A stretch of DNA of 64,000 nucleotides from Cellulophaga sp. 20_2_10 (lineage in GTDB: Bacteria; Bacteroidota; Bacteroidia; Flavobacteriales; Flavobacteriaceae). Below the pieces are notes generated by a model. It was given only the letters and a program-made list of their open reading frames with translations, was not told where the DNA came from and made no database searches. The stretch covers positions 467,561-531,560 of the forward strand of contig NZ_JAMCOJ010000002.1 in assembly GCF_023476645.1 (NCBI RefSeq), read 5' to 3'. Below, one piece after another: positions 1 to 9,835 of the stretch (position 1 is its first letter; each line of letters starts with the position of its first letter). A program made the position numbers and the translations under genes.

Positions 1-168
1 AATAAAGAACAAATTATTACTGTAAATTGGGAGTTGTTAGGTATTTCTGGCCCTCAGTCTTTTAGAGATGTTTGGAGACAAAAAGATATTGGTGGGTTTA
101 ATAATGAGTTTTCTGCCAGTGTACCTAGGCACGGCGTAATATTTGTAAAAGTTACTAGTATTAAATAA
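1..168 (+). CDS. GH27 alpha-galactosidase, C-terminal end only
   Basis: The reading frame is open from the first base and stops at 166-168, leaving 55 residues of a protein that begins outside the window. The visible part resembles the C-terminal beta-sandwich of GH27 (melibiase) enzymes: a VRDLWRQKDLG-like segment (here FRDVWRQKDIGGF) and a final strand of the form VPRHGVIFVKV. GH27 enzymes release terminal alpha-galactose. The next sulfatase starts 12 nt after the stop, so it is probably co-transcribed with the sulfatase operon. A role on alpha-1,3-linked galactose or anhydrogalactose at the non-reducing end is inference. The catalytic barrel is not visible. Confidence 0.7.
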   Translation, partial: NKEQIITVNWELLGISGPQSFRDVWRQKDIGGFNNEFSASVPRHGVIFVKVTSIK

Positions 169-180
169 CCTTTTGTTTGT

Positions 181-1587
181 ATGAGATTTATAACATTTAT
201 ATGCTGTTTTTTACCTTTAGTTTTATTTTCACAAACGAATAAACCCAACGTTGTTTTTTTGTTGGTAGATGATGTTGGTTGGGGAGATTTTAGCTGTTAT
301 GGTGCTACATTTAATGAAACGCCAAATATTGATAAGTTAAGTAAAGACGGAATGCTTTTTGTAAATGGATATGCAGCTAGTACTGTCTGTTCTCCGAGTA
401 GAGCTGCAATTTTAGCAGGTAAATATCCTGCAAAGTTAAAATTAACAGACTGGATAGATGGTCATAATTATGCCTATGCTAAACTAACAGTACCAGATTG
501 GACATTAAAATTAGATCACAAAGAAAAATTACTACCAGAGGTATTAAAAGACCAGGGCTACACAACGGCATTTTTTGGTAAATGGCATTTAATGCCTATT
601 AACAGAAAAGATTTTGACGACCATTACCCAACCAATCACGGTTTTGATATAAATGTAGGTGGTAGAGAATGGGGACAACCAAAAGGTAGAGGTAAGTATT
701 TTTCTCCTTTTGATATGCCTAATTTAGACAATGGTAAAAAGAACGATTTTTTAACCGATAAGTTAACCAACGCAGCAATAACATATTTAGACACGGTATC
801 TAAAAAAGATCCTTTTCTACTATATTTTTCTTATTATACAATACACGGTCCGGTGATGGCACCAAAGACTATAATAGAAAAATATAAAAAAAAATCTAAA
901 ACTTTTGTAAACACTAAAAACGAATATGTTAGCGCCACAAGAGCAGCAATGGTAGAACGGTTAGATGTTAGTGTTGGTAAAATACTAGACAAATTAGATG
1001 CGCTAGGTATTGCAGATAATACCATTATTATTTTAACAGGAGATAATGGTGGTAATTATGACGAAACCACAAACGGATTAAGAGGGTACAAGGGCTTTGC
1101 TTATGAAGGCGGAGTAAGAGAACCTCTAATAGTAAAGTGGCCCAATAATATAGCACCAGGCAGTAGATCTGCTGTGCCAGTTATGGGAATAGATTTTTAT
1201 CCTACAATTTTAGATATGGTAGGTATTGCAGATTATAATGCTAAAGAAATAGATGGCGAGTCTTTTTTACCGGTACTTACGGGAGAAAAGAATAAATTAA
1301 AACGTAAAAGTTTATTTTGGCATTATCCCCACTATCATAGAACAAAACCATATGGAGCTATTTTAGATGACAACTGGAAATTATTAGAGTTTTTTGAAGA
1401 TGGTAATTTAGAATTGTACAACTTGACTACAGACCCTAATGAAACAAGGAACCTAGCAAACATTAATGTGGCTAAGACACGTAAAATGAAAAAGAAACTA
1501 GTAAAATGGAGAGCATCTGTTGGGGCACAAATGATGACAGAAAATCCAAATTATGATGCTACAAAAGCAGACCTAAGAGTTAAATAA
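181..1587 (+). CDS. Secreted formylglycine sulfatase (family S1), no. 1
   Basis: A 468-residue sulfatase with an N-terminal signal peptide (residues 1-18). The metal-binding Asp pair is at residues 30-31 (LLVDDVGWGD). The formylglycine signature C-S-P-S-R has Cys70, which must be converted to formylglycine for activity. The second metal-binding motif TGDNGG is near residue 287. Family S1 enzymes hydrolyse sulfate esters of algal galactans in the periplasm. It lies 12 nt after the GH27 stop and 14 nt before the next sulfatase, in one operon. Exact sulfate position and S1 subfamily cannot be assigned by eye; the setting favours a carrageenan-type substrate. Confidence 0.93.
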   Translation: MRFITFICCFLPLVLFSQTNKPNVVFLLVDDVGWGDFSCYGATFNETPNIDKLSKDGMLFVNGYAASTVCSPSRAAILAGKYPAKLKLTDWIDGHNYAYAKLTVPDWTLKLDHKEKLLPEVLKDQGYTTAFFGKWHLMPINRKDFDDHYPTNHGFDINVGGREWGQPKGRGKYFSPFDMPNLDNGKKNDFLTDKLTNAAITYLDTVSKKDPFLLYFSYYTIHGPVMAPKTIIEKYKKKSKTFVNTKNEYVSATRAAMVERLDVSVGKILDKLDALGIADNTIIILTGDNGGNYDETTNGLRGYKGFAYEGGVREPLIVKWPNNIAPGSRSAVPVMGIDFYPTILDMVGIADYNAKEIDGESFLPVLTGEKNKLKRKSLFWHYPHYHRTKPYGAILDDNWKLLEFFEDGNLELYNLTTDPNETRNLANINVAKTRKMKKKLVKWRASVGAQMMTENPNYDATKADLRVK

Positions 1588-1601
1588 TTTAAGTTTTTAA
1601 A

Positions 1602-3017
1602 ATGAGAAATAGAATTTATATCAGCCTAGTTTTTATACTGCTTATTTGTAGTGTAGTTACGGCTCAAAATAATAAAAAACAGCCTAACGTTTTATTTATC
1701 ATGGTAGATGATTTAAACGATTGGGTTGGTGCTTTTGGGGGCAACCAACAAGCTATAACACCAAATATAGATGCGTTGGCAGCAAAAGGTGTCGTTTTTA
1801 AAAATGCCTATTGTTCTGCGCCATTATGCAACCCATCTAGAACCAGTATTTTAACGGGTTACCAGCCAAGCACAACAGGTGTTTATGGTAATAACGAGGT
1901 TTTTAGAGAAATAGAGGGTTTTAAAAATACGGTTACTTTACCGCAGTATTTTGAAGAAAACGGGTATGAAACTGCAGCGGCAGGTAAAATTTTTCATAAT
2001 GCAAGAGGAAGAGGTAAAGAACCAAAAGAGGGTAGCGATCCAGGCTCTTTTCAACAAGAAAAAATAGGGAATGCAGGTACAGTGTATCCGTCAGATGAAA
2101 ATCGTCATTCGCATAATTTAAATTTAAAAAAATACGGAGTTAAGGGTTCTTTTTTAAGATCTTTTGACTGGTATGCAACAGACTCAAAAGATGAGGAAAA
2201 TAACGACTTTAAATCGGCTCAATACTGTGCAGATTTTATAAATCAAGAACATACAAAACCCTTTTTTGTTGCTTGTGGTATTTTTAAACCACACCTGCCT
2301 TGGTACGCACCTACAAAATATTTTGATTTATACAATTTAGATGCTATTAAACTACCAACTGTTTTAGAAAACGATTTAAGTGATGTTGGTAGAATGGGTA
2401 ATAATATGGCTAAAAAAGGAGTGCATAAAGCCATTTTAGATTCTAATAATTGGAAACAAGCCGTTAGAGCATATTTAGCAAATATTTCTTTTGCAGATGC
2501 TTGTGTTGGTCATGTATTAAATGCGTTAGAACAAAGTGATTATGCAGATAATACTATTATTGTTTTAATGGGAGACCACGGTTGGCATTTAGGAGAAAAA
2601 GAACATTGGTCTAAAAACGCATTGTGGGAGCGCGCTGCAAAAACACCATTGTTAGTGGTAGACCCGAGAACCAAAAATGTAGGTATTAGTACAAAAATTG
2701 TATCTCTTTTAGATGTTTATCCCACTTTAGTAGATATATGTAATCTTCCAGAGAAAAAAGATTTAGAAGGGGTAAGTATAGCAAAATTATTACAAGATTC
2801 TAATGCAAATTGGGACCATACTGCTTTAACTATTAAAGCAAAAGGAATATACTCTTTACGTAATAATGATTATAGATATACAGTATATTCAGATGGTTTT
2901 GAGGAGTTGTACAACCACAAAATAGATCCTAACGAATGGACAAATATTGCAAAAGACAAAGGGAGTAAAACAGTACTAACTCAATTTAGAAAAGAACTAC
3001 AACAAAAACTAAAGTAA
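1602..3017 (+). CDS. Secreted formylglycine sulfatase (S1), iduronate-2-sulfatase-like, no. 2
   Basis: A 471-residue protein with a signal peptide ending near AQ (residues 21-22), Asp pair in MVDDLND (residues 36-37), formylglycine site C76 in CNPSR, and the GDHGWHLGEK motif typical of the iduronate-2-sulfatase-like branch of S1. The FKPHLPW segment is also characteristic of that branch. It is a close relative of the next gene (same MRNR start, same motifs), so the pair probably arose by tandem duplication. It should act on oligosaccharides after import. The substrate is not determined from sequence. Confidence 0.93.
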   Translation: MRNRIYISLVFILLICSVVTAQNNKKQPNVLFIMVDDLNDWVGAFGGNQQAITPNIDALAAKGVVFKNAYCSAPLCNPSRTSILTGYQPSTTGVYGNNEVFREIEGFKNTVTLPQYFEENGYETAAAGKIFHNARGRGKEPKEGSDPGSFQQEKIGNAGTVYPSDENRHSHNLNLKKYGVKGSFLRSFDWYATDSKDEENNDFKSAQYCADFINQEHTKPFFVACGIFKPHLPWYAPTKYFDLYNLDAIKLPTVLENDLSDVGRMGNNMAKKGVHKAILDSNNWKQAVRAYLANISFADACVGHVLNALEQSDYADNTIIVLMGDHGWHLGEKEHWSKNALWERAAKTPLLVVDPRTKNVGISTKIVSLLDVYPTLVDICNLPEKKDLEGVSIAKLLQDSNANWDHTALTIKAKGIYSLRNNDYRYTVYSDGFEELYNHKIDPNEWTNIAKDKGSKTVLTQFRKELQQKLK

Positions 3018-3113
3018 ACATTGCTTTTACGCATACCTACAATTGTTATACTAAAGCAGACATAAATTTATTTTTTTATGTATTATTTAGAGGTGTTAAA
3101 TGACACCTGTATA

Positions 3114-4634
3114 ATGAGAAATAGAATGTATAGAATAGCAATTGTACTTTTACTTTTTTGTGTTTATACCAAAGCACAAAATAAAAAGGAGCAACCCAAT
3201 ATATTATTTATAGCTATAGATGATATTAATGATTGGGTATCTCCTTTAGGGGGCAATACACAAGCCATTACACCTAGTATGGATAAGTTTACCAAACAAG
3301 GGGCAATGGTCTTTAAAAATGCAGTTTGTGCAGCGCCTATATGTGGCCCATCTAGATCCTCTTTATTATCTGGTTTTTTACCAAGTACATCTGGTGTTTA
3401 TGGTAATGCACATAATATGTTGTATTCAGATATTGTTAAAGAGAATGCCACACTACCAGAATACTTTTCTAAAAACGGATACCACACCTTAGCAAACGGT
3501 AAAATATTTCATAAACACGGTACCGCAAACGGTACAGATTTTGGGCATTGGGCTTTTAATGAATTTGCTCGTGCACGTAGGTATAATAATGACCCTGTAG
3601 ATAAAACCAAATACACCTCTTCTAAAGCGGGTATAATAAATGGGGTTAAAAATGAAAACTTTAAAAACAAGAATGCAAAACTAAGCTGGGGACCAACCAC
3701 TGATCCTTTTAAGGAAACAGTGGATTATATGGTTGCAGATTGGGCAAGATCACAACTAAAAAGAGATTTTGATAAACCATTTTTTATGGGTGTTGGTTTT
3801 ATTAAGCCCCATTTACCTTGGATAGTACCACAAGAATTTTTTGATTTATATAAGCTTGATGAAATAGTACCACCAGTGGTAAACGAAACAGACTTAGATG
3901 ATATTTTAACCCCGGATGGCAACAAGGCATATAAGCCTACAGGAGAATATAAATGGGTTAAAAAACACGGATTAGAAAAAGATGCTACCAGAGCATATTT
4001 GGCAAGTATATCTTATGTAGATGCTTGTTTAGGTATGGTTGTAGATGCTTTAGAGCAAAGTAAATATGCAAATAATACTATTGTTGTGGTTTGGGGAGAT
4101 CACGGTTGGCACTTAGGGGAAAAGCAACGTTACCTTAAAAATACAACTTGGTTAGAGGCCGTAAAAACACCATTGTTTGTACGTGTACCAGGTCTGAAAA
4201 AAGCTATTGTTGTAGATAAAAACGTAAGCTTAATAGACTTGTATCCTACTTTAATTGAGTTAAGCGGATTACCAAAAAAAGAAAATTTGGACGGACACAG
4301 TTTTGCTAGTTTAATAGATAATCCCCAAGCAAAATGGGACTATCCAGGTATAACAATTACGCAAGACGGTACGTCTGTTTTACTAGGGAAATGGCATTAT
4401 ATGATAACGGTTACTGGTACAGAGCAGTTGTATAATATTGATGAAGATCCGTTAGAATGGAAAAATTTAAGTACAGATCAAAAATACAATCATATTGTAA
4501 CCGATTTAAAAAAGTGGGTTCCTGTAAAAAGGAAAAAACCGAGCAAACTTCATTTTGGTAAAATGAAAAATTATGTAGATGCACCAGCAGATCCTACAAT
4601 TAAGCCAACTAGAAATTTAGATCAACTACACTAA
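3114..4634 (+). CDS. Secreted formylglycine sulfatase (S1), iduronate-2-sulfatase-like, no. 3
   Basis: I chose the ATG at 3114, giving 506 residues, instead of the in-frame ATG at 3078. The later start places a normal signal peptide first (MRNRMYRIAIVLLLFCVYTKAQ) and matches the start of the preceding paralogue; the 12 extra residues are polar and look untranslated. Asp pair at residues 36-37, formylglycine site C77 in CGPSR, and the GDHGWHLGEK motif are present. The C-terminus is about 35 residues longer than in its neighbour and is rich in Lys and Pro. It sits in the same operon, 11 nt before the TIM-barrel hydrolase gene. Confidence 0.92.
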   Translation: MRNRMYRIAIVLLLFCVYTKAQNKKEQPNILFIAIDDINDWVSPLGGNTQAITPSMDKFTKQGAMVFKNAVCAAPICGPSRSSLLSGFLPSTSGVYGNAHNMLYSDIVKENATLPEYFSKNGYHTLANGKIFHKHGTANGTDFGHWAFNEFARARRYNNDPVDKTKYTSSKAGIINGVKNENFKNKNAKLSWGPTTDPFKETVDYMVADWARSQLKRDFDKPFFMGVGFIKPHLPWIVPQEFFDLYKLDEIVPPVVNETDLDDILTPDGNKAYKPTGEYKWVKKHGLEKDATRAYLASISYVDACLGMVVDALEQSKYANNTIVVVWGDHGWHLGEKQRYLKNTTWLEAVKTPLFVRVPGLKKAIVVDKNVSLIDLYPTLIELSGLPKKENLDGHSFASLIDNPQAKWDYPGITITQDGTSVLLGKWHYMITVTGTEQLYNIDEDPLEWKNLSTDQKYNHIVTDLKKWVPVKRKKPSKLHFGKMKNYVDAPADPTIKPTRNLDQLH

Positions 4635-4645
4635 TACATAAAAGA

Positions 4646-6106
4646 ATGTCTAACAGAAGAAATTTTATTAAAAAAGCTGGCCTTGGAGTTGCTGGCGCAA
4701 GTATATTAAGTTGTTCTTCTACGGCCAAAGTTGCTGTAGAAAAATCTGAGGATGATTACTTATCTGCTAGTACTGTATCAGGATCTAGTGCAATAGAAAA
4801 AGTTACTTTAAAAGTAAAAACACCTTTGTTTTGTCCGTACCACAGTATATCTACGCCAGAAGAAAAAGGTGGCGGGGCACATTATTACAAGAGTAGTGCA
4901 TTTACACATAATCCGTTTACCATAGAGGCTTCAGGTATGTCTGGATCTCCAATTATTGTAGATGCTAATGGTGTTTTTGTAGGCTTTATGACCACTTTTG
5001 GTTTTGAAAATAGTACGTTTAGTTTTGATGGTAATGAAACCCTAACCATTAGCGTACCAGAAGGTCAGGAGTTATTTATAGAAGAATCTGGAGACGGTGA
5101 TGCAGCTTGGAAAGCGTATAATAGAGAAATGATGAAACGTCTTAATTTTAAGCCGTTAACAACAAATTATCCTAAGTTTTGGAGTGATGTTGAATATTGT
5201 ACTTGGGTAGAGCAAAAATACTTATCTAAAGAAAGACAGGGACATTTTAATTTGCTTACGCACGACTTTGTTAAGGACTATTTAGATAAAATAGTGGCGT
5301 ATGGGTATCCAAAAGGTAAAATGACTCTAGATCACGGCTGGGGACAGTTTCCTAATGGTACCGTAAATTCTGGTTTTGGTACTTGGCATCCAGATCCAAA
5401 AAAGTTTCCCGACTTTGAAAAAACAATGGGAATGATTAATGAAAAAGGATTTACACCTGGACTTTGGATTGCGTTTCCTAAAATTCATCACGCTAGTAGT
5501 ATTGCCCAAAAGTACCCAGATATGTTAGGTAGTTGGAAATCTAGTGGAAAAGTAAATAAAGCCACAGCAGAACGTTGGTTAAACCCTAAAGCAGATATTT
5601 TTGAGTATGCATCAGAAGTTATTTATAGGTTTTATAAAATAGGGGTAAAAAAGTTTAAGATAGATATGTCTTACAACACAAAATCAGACATGTTGCACAT
5701 ACATAAAGAGTTGTATCGCGCAGCAAAAGCAATAGACCCAACTATAGAAATGGAATTTCATGTACCAGACATCTTTTTTACAAAATTTACAGATGTAACA
5801 AGAACTAATGATGTTTGGTTAAATGACAAATACAATTGGCCGGCACGTGTAAAAACACATTACGAGGTTACTTATAAATCTTCTCCAGGGCGTGGTATAA
5901 ACATAGATCATATTGGTGGCAATGATACAGGAGCCATAACAGAAGCCAAGTTTTTACAGCATTTAGATATGTATAAAGGAAAAACAGGTTACCCTTTAGT
6001 TTCTGTTTTGCCTCATCATTACAGTCAAAAATGTGTAGATGCTACAGGAGATTATTTATGGGATTATCACAAGGGAGAGCGTAAATTTATTTCGGACTTT
6101 TATTAA
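4646..6106 (+). CDS. Exported clan-D-like (GH31/GH36-related) TIM-barrel glycoside hydrolase
   Basis: A 486-residue protein whose leader combines a twin-arginine motif (RRNFIKK, residues 4-10) with a lipobox (SILSC, Cys23), suggesting a Tat-exported lipoprotein. A short beta-sandwich (about 50-150) precedes a TIM barrel. The barrel has WSDVEYCTWVEQK, a LDHGWGQFPNG loop that matches the binding-site Asp-Trp of GH31/GH36, and a KFKIDMSY strand whose Asp340 is at the expected nucleophile position. The acid/base may be the Asp in RTNDVW. This fold cleaves alpha-galactosides or alpha-glucosides. Specificity, perhaps alpha-1,3-galactose or anhydrogalactose, is inferred only from the PUL. I do not recognise a characterised family member. 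Confidence 0.7.
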   Translation: MSNRRNFIKKAGLGVAGASILSCSSTAKVAVEKSEDDYLSASTVSGSSAIEKVTLKVKTPLFCPYHSISTPEEKGGGAHYYKSSAFTHNPFTIEASGMSGSPIIVDANGVFVGFMTTFGFENSTFSFDGNETLTISVPEGQELFIEESGDGDAAWKAYNREMMKRLNFKPLTTNYPKFWSDVEYCTWVEQKYLSKERQGHFNLLTHDFVKDYLDKIVAYGYPKGKMTLDHGWGQFPNGTVNSGFGTWHPDPKKFPDFEKTMGMINEKGFTPGLWIAFPKIHHASSIAQKYPDMLGSWKSSGKVNKATAERWLNPKADIFEYASEVIYRFYKIGVKKFKIDMSYNTKSDMLHIHKELYRAAKAIDPTIEMEFHVPDIFFTKFTDVTRTNDVWLNDKYNWPARVKTHYEVTYKSSPGRGINIDHIGGNDTGAITEAKFLQHLDMYKGKTGYPLVSVLPHHYSQKCVDATGDYLWDYHKGERKFISDFY

Positions 6107-6115
6107 AATAATACT

Positions 6116-8188
6116 ATGACTTTTTTAAAAATTAAGAATTTTTCATTTTTTCTATTTCTGACTTTATTCATTTTAAAAATACAAGCGCAGGATACAAGTA
6201 GAAGTGTTTTGCCTATGAATGCGGATTGGAGCTTTGTAAAGTCACCAGAAGGTACCTTAGAGGTTAAAAATGCTAGTTGGGAAACAGTTTCTGTACCACA
6301 TTCTTGGAACCAATCTGATATGCATGAGGGAGAAGGTTTTTATGAAGGCGTTGGCTTGTATAAAAAGATCATTAAAGCTCCTGAAACTTGGAGTAATAAA
6401 CGCGTTTTTATAAAGTTTAAAGGTGTAGGTCACGTAACCGACGTATATATTAATAACATACATGTTGGGCAACATAAGGGATCTTTTAGTGCTTTTATTT
6501 TTGATATTTCTCCATTTTTAAAATTTGGGGAAACCAATACTATTCTTGTAAAAGCAGATAATACAGCAAGAGAAGATGTAATTCCTGTAAATCATAATTT
6601 ATTTGGAATTTATGGTGGAATATATCGTCAGGTTGAATTAATTGTTACCGGTAAATTGAATATAACAACTACAGATTATGCGTCATCTGGGGTGTATATT
6701 AAACAAAAAAATGTAACTACATCATCCGCAGATATACAAGTAGAAACAAAGTTAGAGAATACGCTAAAGAAGACACAAAATGTAAACTTAAAAACGACGG
6801 TATATAACAATGCGGGCGAAATAGTTGCTGTCAACTTAAAAAATATAATGGTATATCCGCAAGGTAGACAGTCGTACTATCAAACATTAGTACTAAAAAA
6901 ACCTCATTTGTGGCAGGGTATATTTGATCCTTATTTGTATAAAGTAAAGGTTGTTGTTAGTTCTGAAAATGGAGAAAAGATTGATGAAGTAACACAAAAA
7001 ATAGGACTTAGAACTATTGAAATTATAGCGGGTAAAGGTTTGTTTTTAAACGGAAAAAAATATCCAATGTATGGCGTTAATAGACATCAAGATTTATTTA
7101 AACACGGTAATGCCCTAACTAAAGAGCAAGAAAATAGAGATATAGAATTAATAAAAGAAGTTGGAGCAACAACAGTAAGGTTGGCTCATTATCAGCAATC
7201 AGATCATTTTTACACTAAATGTGATAGTGTGGGTTTTTTGGTTTGGGCAGAAATCCCTTTCGTAAATCAAACACGAAAATCGGAATCGGATAATGCAAAA
7301 TTGCAAATATCAGAATTGATTAAACAAAATTTCAATCATTCTAGTATTTATATTTGGGGAACTTATAATGAAGTTTGGGCAAAAACAACCTCGGACTATG
7401 CTCCGGTTTTAATTAGAGATTTACATGATTTAGCAAAAACATTAGATCCAGATCGTTATACAGTAGGAGTTTCGGGAAAACCAGATATTGAAAACCCCAA
7501 TAATTTAAATACAGATGTACACGGTAATAATAGGTATTTTGGTTGGTACCAAGGTGAGAGTGCAGCCGATTTAAAACCTTGGTTGGATAATTTAAAAAAT
7601 AATTATCCAGATTTTAAGGTCATCTTATCAGAATACGGAGCAGGTTCAAATATTTTTCAGCAAGCGGAGGTATTGCCTGATAAAATAGATCCTAAAGGGC
7701 AATTTTTTCCAGAATCTTATGCCAATAGGTTGCATGAAACGCAATGGGGAATTATTAATGATAACGGTTACCTAATTGGCAGTTATGTTTGGAATATGTT
7801 CGATTTTGGTCTGCCTTTATGGTCTAGAGGAGGTATTACGAAACGCAACCATAAAGGATTAATAACATTTGATAGAAAAAATAAAAAGGATGTGTTTTAC
7901 TGGTACAAGGCTAATTGGAATCCTGAGCCTATGATTTATATTTCGGACAGGCGTTTAGTTAATAGAACGCAGGCAGAAACAGATATACACGTATATTGTA
8001 ATGTAGAAGATATAGAGCTATATGTAAATGGCACAAAAATAAAGTCTGTACATACAGGGGCAACTAAGGTTCATTATATATACAAAGGAGTAGCACTTAA
8101 AAAGGGAAAAAATAAGGTAGTAGCCAAAGCAAAAGATAACGGGGAGATAATAGAAGATAAGGTAGTTTGGAATTTAAAAAAGAAATAA
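6116..8188 (+). CDS. GH2 beta-galactosidase-like glycoside hydrolase, no. 1
   Basis: A 690-residue secreted enzyme (signal peptide ending near IQAQ). Domain order is the GH2 sugar-binding jelly roll (about 30-180), the immunoglobulin-like domain (190-310), and the TIM barrel (315-610), followed by a short C-terminal beta domain. The acid/base is Glu419 in GTYNEVW and the nucleophile Glu506 in LSEYGAG. The GVNRHQD motif opens the barrel. It begins 9 nt after the TIM-barrel hydrolase and is 10 nt before sulfatase 4. It is expected to remove beta-linked galactose from desulfated galactan oligosaccharides; GH2 also includes glucuronidases and mannosidases. Confidence 0.9.
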   Translation: MTFLKIKNFSFFLFLTLFILKIQAQDTSRSVLPMNADWSFVKSPEGTLEVKNASWETVSVPHSWNQSDMHEGEGFYEGVGLYKKIIKAPETWSNKRVFIKFKGVGHVTDVYINNIHVGQHKGSFSAFIFDISPFLKFGETNTILVKADNTAREDVIPVNHNLFGIYGGIYRQVELIVTGKLNITTTDYASSGVYIKQKNVTTSSADIQVETKLENTLKKTQNVNLKTTVYNNAGEIVAVNLKNIMVYPQGRQSYYQTLVLKKPHLWQGIFDPYLYKVKVVVSSENGEKIDEVTQKIGLRTIEIIAGKGLFLNGKKYPMYGVNRHQDLFKHGNALTKEQENRDIELIKEVGATTVRLAHYQQSDHFYTKCDSVGFLVWAEIPFVNQTRKSESDNAKLQISELIKQNFNHSSIYIWGTYNEVWAKTTSDYAPVLIRDLHDLAKTLDPDRYTVGVSGKPDIENPNNLNTDVHGNNRYFGWYQGESAADLKPWLDNLKNNYPDFKVILSEYGAGSNIFQQAEVLPDKIDPKGQFFPESYANRLHETQWGIINDNGYLIGSYVWNMFDFGLPLWSRGGITKRNHKGLITFDRKNKKDVFYWYKANWNPEPMIYISDRRLVNRTQAETDIHVYCNVEDIELYVNGTKIKSVHTGATKVHYIYKGVALKKGKNKVVAKAKDNGEIIEDKVVWNLKKK

Positions 8189-8198
8189 AACACATAAA

Positions 8199-9668
8199 AT
8201 GAAAATAAAACAAAACATTTTTGGTGCAGCAATAGCTATTGTTTGTACGGCTAGTAGTATGGCGCAGAAAAAACCTAATTTAATTATTATTCATACAGAT
8301 GAGCATAACTTTAGAACCTTAAGTTGTTACCAAAAATTATTACCAGAGGAGCAAGCATTTATTTGGGGAAAAGGCAATAACTCTATCACTCCAAATATTG
8401 ATAAAATTGCAGATGAAGGTGCAATTTGTACTAGTTACTATGCATCTTCTCCTGTATGTACACCATCTAGAGCATCGTTAGTAAGTGGTTTGTATCCGCA
8501 AGCAACAGGTGCACCTAAAAACGGGTTGCATATAAGTGAAGATATACCAACATTTGCAACAATTTTAAGAGATAAAGGGTACGCAACTTCTTATGTAGGT
8601 AAATGGCATTTAGCAGGTCATGAAAAATATAGTTTTAATATAAAGTACAAAGCTGGTTTTGATGATAATAGATATATGATGCGTGGTGGCCACGCTCCTT
8701 ATTTTAAAATAACACCAAAAGGAGTAAAAGGTATTAATGAAAAAGTAGCTGCTAAATTACCTGCAGATGAGGTAGTGCATTTAACAGATTACTTTACAGA
8801 TAAAACATTAGAAATATTAGAGAGAGATAAAAACAAACCTTTTGCGTTAATGCTTTCTATACCAGATCCACACACGCCAGATTATGCCAAACCACCATAC
8901 AATACAATGTATAAAGATTTAGATGTTAAGGCACCTAAAACAATGGCAGCAGAGTACACTGCAATTAAACCATCTTGGGCAGTAAGTGATGAAAACACCA
9001 ATGAAGCATCGGGTAAAGCCTCGTTTGAAAAACAAAAAGAAGCTTTAAAGCAATACTTTGGTATGGTGAGTCATATAGATGATAGTGTTGGCCGTATTTT
9101 AAAGTTTTTAAAGGATAACAATTTAGAAGAGAATACTATAATTGTATTTACATCTGACCACGGAGATATGTTTTTTGAGCACAACCGTAGAAATAAAGGA
9201 GTGCCTTATGAGGCTTCTGCAAGGATTCCTTTTGTAATTAGATATCCAGAAAAAATTAAAGCAGGTAAAGTAATTAATACCGCATATACTAATGTAGATT
9301 TTGCGCCTACTATTTTAAGTTTAATGGATGTAAGTACAGATGCTACTTTTGATGGTAAGGATACTTCAAAAGATTTTTTAAGTAGAAAAAAAGAAATTAC
9401 AGATGCAGATAGGTTAACCTATTATGCAAAAAGCGGTGGCTGGTGGGTTACTGGCGTTACCGATAGGTATAAGTTAGTATTGGATAAAAAAGAGAAACCA
9501 TATTTATATGATTTAGAAAAGGATCCGGATGAACTAATAAATTTTTATAATGATGTTGCGTATAAGTCTATAAGAGATAAAATGCAGAAAGAGTTATTGG
9601 CGCAATTAATACAATACAAAGAGCCAGGATTAAAAGGTACAAGCGGAAGCGCTTATATATTAAATTAA
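8199..9668 (+). CDS. Secreted formylglycine sulfatase (S1), no. 4
   Basis: A 489-residue protein with a signal peptide (cleavage near MAQ, residues 21-23) and a formylglycine site at C87 in CTPSR. The first metal-binding pair is Asp-Glu (IIHTDEHNF, residues 34-35) instead of the usual Asp-Asp. The second metal site is TSDHGDMF. GKWHL, seen in most neighbours, is also present. It is the last gene of the first operon; a strong terminator begins 22 nt downstream. The DE variant suggests an S1 subfamily different from nos. 1-3, hence a different sulfate position. Confidence 0.92.
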   Translation: MKIKQNIFGAAIAIVCTASSMAQKKPNLIIIHTDEHNFRTLSCYQKLLPEEQAFIWGKGNNSITPNIDKIADEGAICTSYYASSPVCTPSRASLVSGLYPQATGAPKNGLHISEDIPTFATILRDKGYATSYVGKWHLAGHEKYSFNIKYKAGFDDNRYMMRGGHAPYFKITPKGVKGINEKVAAKLPADEVVHLTDYFTDKTLEILERDKNKPFALMLSIPDPHTPDYAKPPYNTMYKDLDVKAPKTMAAEYTAIKPSWAVSDENTNEASGKASFEKQKEALKQYFGMVSHIDDSVGRILKFLKDNNLEENTIIVFTSDHGDMFFEHNRRNKGVPYEASARIPFVIRYPEKIKAGKVINTAYTNVDFAPTILSLMDVSTDATFDGKDTSKDFLSRKKEITDADRLTYYAKSGGWWVTGVTDRYKLVLDKKEKPYLYDLEKDPDELINFYNDVAYKSIRDKMQKELLAQLIQYKEPGLKGTSGSAYILN

Positions 9669-9690
9669 GTTAGTTTTTTATTTTCTGTTG

Positions 9691-9732
9691 AGCATCAAAA
9701 AAAGGGAGTTTTCTTTTTTTGATGCTTTTTTT
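9691..9732 (+). terminator. Rho-independent terminator ending the first PUL operon
   Basis: Two perfectly complementary 14-nt arms (9691-9704, AGCATCAAAAAAAG, and 9713-9726) flank an 8-nt loop and are followed by a T run. It lies directly after sulfatase 4 and separates it from the next operon. Confidence 0.85.
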
Positions 9733-9747
9733 GTAGCTACCAGTAAT

Positions 9748-9785
9748 TAAACGTAGAACTACAAACTATTTATTAAGAAGAACAC
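9748..9785 (+). promoter_or_regulatory. Tandem direct-repeat operator, copy 1 (before sulfatase 5)
   Basis: Half-sites 9748-9764 (TAAACGTAGAACTACAA) and 9769-9785 (TTTATTAAGAAGAACAC) repeat with a 21-bp period and end 50 bp before the start codon. They share the invariant T1, A4, A10, A14, C15 and A16 of the copies at 18424, 20008 and 27123. This is the weakest of the four copies and was found by searching for the pattern of the others. Confidence 0.5.
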
Positions 9786-9835
9786 ATTTTTAAATGGTTT
9801 TATTGAATTTTAGATGATTAAAAAAATGAATTAAA

